A stretch of DNA of 5,303 nt from VFMC01 sp039796935. Its GTDB lineage: Bacteria > Actinomycetota > Acidimicrobiia > Acidimicrobiales > Ilumatobacteraceae. The position numbers were made by a program, and so were the translations under genes. Below the pieces are notes generated by a model, which worked only from the letters and a program-made list of their open reading frames with translations, was not told where the DNA came from and did no database searches. Where the stretch lies: NCBI GenBank assembly GCA_039796935.1, contig JBDKIV010000030.1:1-5303 (forward strand), in the 5' to 3' direction. Below are positions 1-5,303 of this stretch, in pieces; position 1 is the first letter of the stretch, and every line of letters begins with the position of its first letter.

Positions 1-292
1 CCATCTTCCGGCTGTGCTCGACCCGCTCCCCTCCGGTCCGCACGACCATCCCCTCCTCGGCAAGGCGAGAACACGATGGGACCAGCGTCCGCGAGCCTTC
101 GAGTTCGACCATGCACACTCGGCAGGCGTTCTTCGGGGTCAGCGTCTCGCCGAAACACAGGGTCGGGATCTCGCCGCATCCGGCGCCGCGGGCGGCGTGC
201 AGCAGGGTCGTTCCCTGCCTCACCGTCACCGGCTCGCCGTCGATGGTGAGCGTGACCGAGCGGCTCGGTGCTTCGACGGGAACGGCATTCAC
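1..292 (-). CDS. Ferredoxin-type subunit of formate dehydrogenase (NuoG/HoxU/FdsA N-terminal-like), 5' part only
   Basis: Seen: a GTG start at 292 overlaps the TGA stop of the NuoE-NuoF gene by 4 nt (GTGA). A GGAG ribosome binding site at 300-303 lies 7 nt upstream. The 97 visible residues begin MNAVPVEAPS and continue past the left edge. They form a plant-type 2Fe-2S domain with ligands C46, C57, C60 and C74 (spacing C-x10-C-x2-C-x13-C), a CRVCMVELEG core and a later GMVVRT motif. Known: this is the pattern at the N-terminus of complex I NuoG, HoxU and FdsA, usually followed by a His-Cys3 [4Fe-4S] cluster and two more [4Fe-4S] clusters. Inferred role: an electron relay between the catalytic subunit and the FMN/NAD subunit. 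The neighbouring catalytic gene lacks its own N-terminal [4Fe-4S] domain, so this gene may also carry that domain outside the window. A HoxU-like protein without it is the main alternative. Translation is probably coupled to the upstream gene. Confidence 0.9.
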   Translation of the reverse strand, partial: MNAVPVEAPSRSVTLTIDGEPVTVRQGTTLLHAARGAGCGEIPTLCFGETLTPKNACRVCMVELEGSRTLVPSCSRLAEEGMVVRTGGERVEHSRKM

Positions 293-2076
293 GACATCAC
301 TCCGAGCTTGACGATGGCTGATTCGATGGCGTTGTGCGCAGTCTGGCCGAGACCACAGATCGAGGCGTCACGCATCACTCTGCCGATGTCGAGCATCAGT
401 TGGCGCTCGTCGTCGATGGCTCGCCCGGCGACCAGACGCTCGAGCAACTCCTGCTGGCGAACCGTGCCCACCCGACACGGCACGCACTGGCCGCACGACT
501 CGTCCCGGAAGAACGCCGCCAGACGAAGTACGAACTCGGTCAGGTTCACCTGGTCGTCGAGCACCATGACGACACCAGACCCGAGCGTGAGACCGCCGGC
601 TCTCGTCGCCTCGAACGTCAGCGGGGTGTCGAGCTCGTCCGGAGTTGCGAAGGAACCAGCGGCGCCGCCGAGGAGGACCGCTCGGAGCGCGCGCCCAGCG
701 GTGACACCACCGGCGAGCTCGATCAGCTCGCGCAGCGTCCGCCCGAACTCGACTTCGTAGACGCCCGGACGCTGCACGGCGCCGGACAGGCAGAACAGCT
801 TCGTGCCCGTCGATGTGGCGGTACCACGTGATGCGAACGCTGCGCCGCCGTCACGAACGATCGGCAGCACGTTGATGAGCGTCTCGACGTTGTTGACCAG
901 TGTCGGCTTGCCGAACAGACCGACCTCGACGGGGAACGGCGGCTTGTTGCGCGGCTCTCCCCGGTACCCCTCGATCGAGTTGAAGATCGCCGTCTCTTCA
1001 CCGCAGATGTAGGCGCCAGCACCCAGGAACACCTCGAGGTGGAAGCGATGACCCGAGCCCATGACGTCGTCGCCGAGCAGGCCTGCCGCCGATGCGAGTT
1101 CGATCGCGTTCGTCAACCGGGACTTGGCACGCGGGTACTCGCCACGGAGATACAGATAACCCTGCTCGCACCCGGTGGCGATACCTGCGATGGTGATCGC
1201 CTCGATCAACGAGAACGGGTCACCCTCCATGACCACCCGGTCCTTGAAGGTCCCGGGTTCGCTCTCGTCGGCGTTGCACACGAGATAGTGCGGCGACGCA
1301 GGTTGGCCAGCAACTGCGGCCCACTTGCGTCCGGCGGGAAATGCAGCCCCGCCACGACCCATCAGTCCCGAGGCCGTGACTTCGTCGATGACCGCGGCCG
1401 GACCCATGGTGATCGCCCGTTCGAGCGCTGCGTAGCCACCCGCAGAGCGATACGACTCGAGGCTCATCGGGTCGACCACGCCGATCCGGCCCAGCAGCGA
1501 GAGATCGGTGGACGGACACTGCGGGACGGCTGCGAGGACATCGGCCTCGTCGTCGACGGAGTCGATCGCAAGGACCGCTGCGCTGATGGTGACCGGCGTT
1601 GCGGGTGCAAGGACTCGCTGCTGGGGATGCTGACCCGCTTCGATGGCGAGTGCAGCAGGTGCCCGCTCGCAGAGGCCGAGACACGGCGATTCATGGGCGC
1701 CCTCGGGAACGACCGCTCCGGCGGCCTGGCAGGCGAGGTCGACGCACACATGCACCTGGAGCGCGTCGCGCTCGGTGGTCTGGAAGAGCCCGTAGAACGA
1801 GGCCACCCCATAGATCTCCGCCGGTGCCACGTCGAGGCGCTGCGCGATCTGATTGATCGCCCCGCGGCTGATCCAGCCCACACGATCGTTCACGGCGTGC
1901 AGGGTGGGCAGCAGCCGGTGACGCTGATCCCGCAGCTCGCGCCCTCCCCGCGCCGAGTGATGATCGGTGTCGGTACGGCGGCCACCCTGCCACGAACTGT
2001 CGGCCCGACCGAGTACCGAGTCGATCGCCTCGGTCTCGGCGACCGACGCCGAATGACTACTGAGCTTCAGGTCCAT
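289..2076 (-). CDS. NAD(P)-linked formate dehydrogenase diaphorase subunit, NuoE-NuoF (FdsG-FdsB) fusion
   Basis: A 595-residue protein that should pass electrons from formate oxidation via 2Fe-2S, 4Fe-4S and FMN to NAD(P). Seen: residues ~50-165 are a NuoE/FdsG thioredoxin-like 2Fe-2S domain (LLPTLHAVNDRVGWIS, EIYGVASFYGLF) with ligands C111, C116, C132 and C136. Residues ~190-595 are NuoF/FdsB: FMN loop GRGGAAFPAGRKW (240-252), NAD-site NADESEPGTFKDR (268-280), GAGAYICGEETA (352-363) and a C-terminal 4Fe-4S site with C528, C531, C534 and C574. No transmembrane segments are evident, so it is probably cytoplasmic. The ATG lies 3 nt after the stop of the catalytic subunit gene. No strong ribosome binding site is visible, which suggests translational coupling. 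Oddities: the E and F modules are fused, the spacing between the two 2Fe-2S cysteine pairs is short (15 residues against about 35 in E. coli NuoE), and residues 1-50 resemble nothing I know. A hydrogenase HoxEF is the closest alternative, but the adjacent formate dehydrogenase argues against it. Confidence 0.93.
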   Translation of the reverse strand: MDLKLSSHSASVAETEAIDSVLGRADSSWQGGRRTDTDHHSARGGRELRDQRHRLLPTLHAVNDRVGWISRGAINQIAQRLDVAPAEIYGVASFYGLFQTTERDALQVHVCVDLACQAAGAVVPEGAHESPCLGLCERAPAALAIEAGQHPQQRVLAPATPVTISAAVLAIDSVDDEADVLAAVPQCPSTDLSLLGRIGVVDPMSLESYRSAGGYAALERAITMGPAAVIDEVTASGLMGRGGAAFPAGRKWAAVAGQPASPHYLVCNADESEPGTFKDRVVMEGDPFSLIEAITIAGIATGCEQGYLYLRGEYPRAKSRLTNAIELASAAGLLGDDVMGSGHRFHLEVFLGAGAYICGEETAIFNSIEGYRGEPRNKPPFPVEVGLFGKPTLVNNVETLINVLPIVRDGGAAFASRGTATSTGTKLFCLSGAVQRPGVYEVEFGRTLRELIELAGGVTAGRALRAVLLGGAAGSFATPDELDTPLTFEATRAGGLTLGSGVVMVLDDQVNLTEFVLRLAAFFRDESCGQCVPCRVGTVRQQELLERLVAGRAIDDERQLMLDIGRVMRDASICGLGQTAHNAIESAIVKLGVMS

Positions 2077-2079
2077 CGG

Positions 2080-4044
2080 CTAGCCGCCAGCAGCCGCGCC
2101 GGCGACTTCGTCGGCAATCTTGTCGATACGGACCGCCGCCGCCTTGAACTCGGCCGTGCCCGACTTCGGATCGGTGGCGTCGATCGTGAGCACGTTGGTG
2201 TCGACCTCTGCCGGGAAGTGGAACGTCATGAAGACCAGCCCGGGCCTCATCATCGGATCGATACGAACGGGCGCCACCACCGACCCACGTGGCGAGGTGA
2301 CCCGGACCAGCTCGAGGTCGCCGACCCCGAGCCGCTGCGCATCCTCGGGCGACACGTCGACGGTCTCGCCGCGCCTGAGCGGATTCGAGAATCCACCGGA
2401 CTGCACTCCGGTGTTGTACGAGTCGAGCCGCCGGCCGGTCGTGAGGCGAAGCGGGAACCGCTCGCTGAGTGCCTCGACGGGGGGATCGTCGACCACGGGA
2501 CTGAACGGAGCGAGACGGCCACGCTGCGTCGGGTCGGTCGACCACAGCCGTCCGTGGAGGTAGGACGGCTCGAGCCGGTCCTCGTGCGGACATGGCCACT
2601 GGATGCCGCCCAGCGACTCGAGGCGCTCGTACGACATGCCCGCGTGCATGGGCGACAGGCTGCGGACCTCGTTCCAGACGTTCTCGGCCACCTCTCGCGG
2701 GTCGTCTCCGTATCCCCACTCGTGTCCGAGTCGGCGGCACACGTCGAGGATGATCTGGATGTCGTCTCGAGCCCCATTGGGCGGATCGAGCGCTTTGCGA
2801 CAGCGCTGCACCCGTCGCTCGGAGTTGGTGACCGTGCCCTCGCTCTCGCACCACGATGCCGAGCCGGGCAGCACGACGTCGGCGAGTTCGGCGGTTCTCG
2901 TGAGGAAGATGTCCTGCACGACCAGATGATCGAGGCCTGCGAGCAGACGGACAGCCCGTTCGTTGTCGGCCTCGCTCTGGGCGGGGTTCTCGCCGATCAC
3001 GTAGACGGCGCGCAGTTGGCCGTGCTCCATCGCCTCGAACATCTGCGTCAGATGCCAGCCGTAGCGGTCCTGGATCGTCACACCCCACGCAGCACCGAAC
3101 TTGGCACGGACGTCAGGATCGAGGATGTCCTGGAAGCCGGCGAGCCGATTCGGGATCGCTCCCATGTCTCCGCCGCCCTGGACGTTGTTCTGACCGCGCA
3201 ACGGGTTGAGGCCCGCGCCGGGCCGCCCGACGTGACCGCAGAGCAGAGCGAGGTTGATCAGCGCGAGCACGTTGTCGACGCCGTTGTGGTGCTCGGTGAT
3301 GCCGAGCGTCCAGCACAGCTGCGCCGCCGACGCCGTCGCATACGCATGGGCCAGTTCACGGATGGCGTCGGCAGGAACACCGGTGACCGCCTCGCCCCGT
3401 TCGAGGGTCCATGGCTCGACCGCAGCGGCGTACTCGTCGTAGCCGCTCGTCGCGTTCTCGACGAACCAGGTGTTGGCGAGACCGGCGTGGATGATCTCGC
3501 GAGCGATCGTGTGCGCCAGGGCGATGTCGGTGCCGACGTGGTTGCCGAGCCAGCGGTCGGCCCACTGAGCAGTGGCGCTCCGCCGTGGGTCGACCACGTA
3601 CAACGAAGCCCCGCGATGCACGCCCTTCAGGACGTGATGGAAGAAGATCGGATGCGCCTCACGGGCGTTCGACCCCCACATGACGATGACATCGGCTTGC
3701 TCGATCTCTGCATAGCTCGAGGTCCCGCCACCTGCTCCGAAGACTGTGGCCAGACCGACCACGGAGGGAGCGTGTCAAGTTCGGTTGCAGGAGTCGATGT
3801 TGTTGGTGCCGATCGCGACCCGCGCGAACTTCTGGGCGACGAAGTTCATCTCGTTCGTCGACTTCGAGCACGAGAACACGCCGACGGCGTTCGGGCCGTG
3901 CCCGTCGCGTGCCGTGGCGAATCCCCGTGCTGCTCGGTCGAGCGCCTCCTCCCACGTCGCCGGACGGAGCGAACCGCCTTCGCGGACGAGCGGCTGCGTG
4001 ATCCGCTGCAGCGGTTGATGACGGTGGTGATCCTGTCGTGTCAT
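2080..4044 (-). CDS. Formate dehydrogenase catalytic subunit, molybdopterin-dependent, with predicted selenocysteine at an in-frame TGA (3775-3777)
   Basis: Predicted to oxidise formate to CO2 at a Mo- or W-bis-pterin centre. Seen: the ATG at 4044 follows a strong ribosome binding site. 89 codons lead to TGA at 3777-3775, then the same frame runs to TAG at 2082-2080, giving 654 residues including the recoded one. The flanks read NNIDSCNRT-U-HAPSVVGL, matching E. coli FdhF CARV-U-HGPSVAGL. Sec90, His91 and Arg283 (in RGQNNVQG, 283-290) correspond to FdhF Sec140, His141 and Arg333. Other family motifs are VVQDIFLTRTAELADVVLP (375-393), GIQWPCPHED (480-489) and a C-terminal pterin-binding cap (~530-640). 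Oddity: it starts at the equivalent of FdhF residue ~51, so the N-terminal [4Fe-4S] ligands and the following conserved lysine are absent. The upstream gap is too short to hold them. No Tat signal is visible. Alternatives to Sec are a nonsense mutation or a sequencing error in a Cys-type gene, made less likely by the SECIS-like hairpin and the intact downstream frame. Confidence 0.9.
3735..3777 (-). promoter_or_regulatory. Selenocysteine UGA with downstream SECIS-like hairpin
   Basis: The UGA is at 3777-3775. Downstream, GUGGUC (3762-3757) can pair with GGCCAC (3751-3746): six pairs including one U-G wobble, closing a five-base loop GGUCU (3756-3752). An alternative outer helix, CUCCG (3766-3762) with CGGAG (3739-3735), could extend it. 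In E. coli fdhF the SECIS loop also contains GGUCU, and its GGU codon lies 19-21 nt after the UGA. The spacing here is identical. SelB recognises this loop G/U in the known system. Part of the match could come from the conserved Gly-Leu it encodes, so folding and sel genes elsewhere would be the real test. Confidence 0.75.
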
Positions 4045-4050
4045 GTCCGT

Positions 4051-4059
4051 CACCTCCTT
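4051..4059 (-). promoter_or_regulatory. Strong ribosome binding site for the formate dehydrogenase catalytic subunit
   Basis: AAGGAGGTG on the minus strand lies 6 nt before the ATG at 4044. It is almost fully complementary to the 16S rRNA 3' end. This site decides the start: the frame stays open further upstream, but those codons run into the TetR gene in a different frame and encode low-complexity, Ser/Arg-rich sequence with no cysteine-cluster motif. It is much stronger than the sites of the following genes, which probably depend on coupling. Confidence 0.88.
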
Positions 4060-4090
4060 CGTTCGCTCACGCGACCTGATGTCGCTGGGA

Positions 4091-4123
4091 TTCCACATCG
4101 TGGAACGGTTCCTCTTGGTGGAA
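4091..4123. promoter_or_regulatory. Tandem 15-bp inverted repeats, candidate operator for the formate dehydrogenase operon
   Basis: Two related palindromes lie in the 112-bp gap upstream of the catalytic gene. Site A (4091-4105) is TTCCAC-ATC-GTGGAA on the plus strand, with perfect 6-bp arms. Site B (4109-4123) is TTCCTC-TTG-GTGGAA, matching except for one position per arm. If flanking bases are included, site B extends to GTTCC...GGAAC. Their centres are 18 bp apart. Paired palindromes of this size are typical of dimeric helix-turn-helix repressors. The adjacent TetR protein is a candidate binder, and an IclR-type regulator is another possibility from the motif shape. I see no convincing -35/-10 pair, so the promoter itself is not placed. 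The rest of the gap (4045-4090 and 4124-4156) holds only the ribosome binding site and unremarkable sequence. Confidence 0.55.
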
Positions 4124-4156
4124 CACGAGCAGAGTACCAAAACGATGGCCCGCCGG

Positions 4157-4756
4157 TCAGGCTCGAATGCGGGCCTCGGCGATGGCCGCACCGAGTCGGT
4201 CGAGCCACAACTCGAGGCTGGCCGTGAGGCGCCTGCGCTCACCGGTCGCCAAGAGGTCCATGACCAGCCCCGAGAAGGTGGCCTTGATGAGAACGGCCTC
4301 TCGGGCGGCACGCTCGGCGGGTACACCCTCGGCCACCAGGCGGAGCTCGATGTCGTAGCGCCAGACTCCGATCTGATCGGCACGAACATCGCCCGACAGG
4401 CCGGTCACTGACGGCGACAGCGCAGCCGCCTCATAGTTGAGCCGTACCAGATCGAGGTTGCGAGTGCTCGCGTTCATCCACTTCCACCAGCGCCGGAAGA
4501 TCTCCACCTGTGTCAGGGCAGGCTGGCGTCGCACCCAGCCGTCGCGCACGTCGATCTGCATGTCGATGGCGCGGGCCAGTGCCAGGTTGATCAGCTCGTC
4601 CTTCGAGCCGAAATGGTGGACGAGCCGGTTGATGCTGACATCGAGCGTGGCCGCCATCGGCCGCAGAGTGGCCTGCGCGAGCCCATGATCGGCGAGGTAG
4701 AACACGATCCGGTCGAGCAGTTCCTGGCGACGTTCGAGATCCGGGGTCCTCGCCAT
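4157..4756 (-). CDS. TetR-family transcriptional regulator
   Basis: A complete 199-residue protein, the usual TetR length. Seen: helix 1 at about residues 8-24 (ERRQELLDRIVFYLADHG), then the helix-turn-helix at ~28-49 (QATLRPMAATLDVSINRLVHHF) followed by GSKDELINLAL, the standard TetR_N ending. The rest is helical and Trp-rich (RRWWKWM near 88-94), as expected for a ligand-binding and dimerisation domain, but the ligand cannot be read from it. The ATG at 4756 has only a weak GGG-type upstream site. It lies 53 bp after the hutI stop and 112 bp before the formate dehydrogenase start, all on one strand. It could regulate the hut genes, the formate dehydrogenase operon or itself. The palindromes directly downstream of it make the formate dehydrogenase operon the first target to consider. 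No matching palindrome is visible in its own 53-bp upstream gap. Confidence 0.9.
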   Translation of the reverse strand: MARTPDLERRQELLDRIVFYLADHGLAQATLRPMAATLDVSINRLVHHFGSKDELINLALARAIDMQIDVRDGWVRRQPALTQVEIFRRWWKWMNASTRNLDLVRLNYEAAALSPSVTGLSGDVRADQIGVWRYDIELRLVAEGVPAERAAREAVLIKATFSGLVMDLLATGERRRLTASLELWLDRLGAAIAEARIRA

Positions 4757-4809
4757 GCCCGACGAACCCTAGTGTCCGCGAGACAGCGACGACGCAGGCT
4801 CGGCAGGCG
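4757..4809. other. Short gap between hutI and the TetR gene
   Basis: 53 bp with no gene, no clear hairpin with a T-run and no copy of the TTCCAC palindrome. The regulator may be read through from the hut genes. The gap is large enough for a promoter, but none can be named with confidence. Confidence 0.4.
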
Positions 4810-5303
4810 TCAGCGCGGACGTCCGGCATCGTGGACGATGACGCCCTCGACCATCACCGCTCGCACGAGCGGAACGCCGGGCCGGTACACCAGGTGGGTG
4901 TACGAGGGCGCCTCCAGCACCATCAGGTCGGCTCGCCCGCCCGGGACGAGGCGGCCGACGTCGTCGCGTCGCAGCGCTGCAGCCCCTCCGACGGTCGCCG
5001 CGGCGATCGCCTCGTCGATCGTCATACGGAGATCCCGCACGGCAAGGGCGATGCAGAACGCCATCGAGGTCGTGTAACTGCTCCCTGGATTGCAGTTGGT
5101 GGCGAGGGCGACTCGGCCGCCGGCATCGATGACCCGACGTGCGTCGGGGTATGGCTGACGGGTCGAGAAGTCGGTCGCCGGCAGGAAGGTCGCCACGGTC
5201 GCACCACCGGCGAGCGCCTCGACGTCGGCATCGTCGAGGTAGGTGCAATGGTCGACCGACGCGCACCCGAGTTCGACCGCCAACCGGACACCTCCACCGT
5301 GGC
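4810..5303 (-). CDS. hutI: Imidazolonepropionase, C-terminal part (5' end outside window)
   Basis: The frame is open from the right edge to TGA at 4812-4810. About 163 residues are visible of a family of roughly 400. HutI hydrolyses 4-imidazolone-5-propionate to N-formimino-L-glutamate, the third step of histidine degradation, in the cytoplasm. Seen: GGVRLAVELGCASVDHCTYL with the conserved DH, ATFLPATDFSTRQPYPDARRVIDAG, ATNCNPGSSYTTSM, GGAAALRRDDVGRLVPGGRADLMVLEAPSYTHLVYRPGVPLV, all in the order known for HutI. A TTG at 5283 is not the real start, since family sequence continues above it. Oddity: the position that is the metal-binding Asp in B. subtilis HutI (ATDFNPGSS) is Asn here (AAC at 5097-5095). 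The N-terminal HxH metal site is outside the window. Another amidohydrolase is possible, but the overall match to HutI is strong. Confidence 0.9.
   Translation of the reverse strand, partial: HGGGVRLAVELGCASVDHCTYLDDADVEALAGGATVATFLPATDFSTRQPYPDARRVIDAGGRVALATNCNPGSSYTTSMAFCIALAVRDLRMTIDEAIAAATVGGAAALRRDDVGRLVPGGRADLMVLEAPSYTHLVYRPGVPLVRAVMVEGVIVHDAGRPR

Noticed and set aside
14..831. Plus-strand open frames at 14-760 and 334-831
   Set aside because: Both are antisense to the ferredoxin and NuoE-NuoF genes, overlap each other in different frames and show composition-driven Arg/Ser-rich sequence without domains.
2080..3762. A separate 560-residue protein starting at GTG 3762
   Set aside because: It would start inside the active-site motif, with no ribosome binding site, and would lack half of the catalytic domain. 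The Sec read-through model explains the frame continuity.
4091..4105. The TTCCAC/GTGGAA palindrome as a terminator after the TetR gene
   Set aside because: The arms are short, GC content is moderate and no T-run follows on either strand. Its duplication and position before the operon fit an operator better.
1039..4227. A 1062-codon open frame on the plus strand
   Set aside because: It lies antisense to three well-supported genes and the intergenic gap. The translation is Arg/Asp/Val-rich with no recognisable domain. Long antisense frames are expected in high-GC genes, where the sense codons TTA, CTA and TCA are rare.
3775..4389. Treating the upstream frame up to 4389 as a longer N-terminus of the formate dehydrogenase
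   Set aside because: The upstream part overlaps the TetR gene in another frame, is Ser/Arg/Pro-rich and lacks a CxxCxxxC cluster motif. The near-perfect ribosome binding site at 4051-4059 marks the ATG at 4044 as the start.

Overview
The window is high-GC, densely coded DNA. All recognised genes lie on the minus strand, so transcription runs from the right edge to the left. The GC content, actinobacterial-looking protein sequences, GTG/TTG starts and antisense frames that stay open by base composition suggest an actinobacterium, perhaps from a lineage such as Acidimicrobiia. That placement is impression only, because no marker gene is present.

Layout in transcription order: (1) 5303-4810, the C-terminal part of an imidazolonepropionase (HutI, histidine degradation), cut by the right edge. 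(2) 4756-4157, a complete TetR-family regulator. (3) A 112-bp gap (4045-4156) with two tandem 15-bp inverted repeats and a near-perfect ribosome binding site. (4) 4044-2080, a molybdopterin formate dehydrogenase catalytic subunit with an in-frame TGA exactly at the family's Sec/Cys position. A fitting SECIS-like hairpin follows, so I call it one selenoprotein of 654 residues, not two broken frames. (5) 2076-289, a fused NuoE-NuoF (FdsG-FdsB) diaphorase subunit with 2Fe-2S, FMN/NAD and 4Fe-4S motifs. (6) 292 to beyond the left edge, the start of a NuoG/HoxU/FdsA-type ferredoxin subunit.

Genes 4-6 look like an operon for a soluble NAD(P)-linked formate dehydrogenase. Electrons would pass from formate at the Mo/W-selenocysteine site, through Fe-S clusters, to FMN and NAD(P). 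The unusual point is the architecture. The catalytic subunit starts precisely after where the N-terminal [4Fe-4S] domain should be, while the third gene starts like the N-terminal ferredoxin region of FdsA. The simplest reading is an FdsA-type alpha subunit split into two genes with the diaphorase gene between them. The upstream hut gene offers a possible physiological link, because some histidine degradation routes release formate.

There are no RNA genes, mobile elements, CRISPR arrays or long gene-free stretches. The only gaps between genes are 53 bp (4757-4809), 112 bp (4045-4156) and 3 bp (2077-2079).
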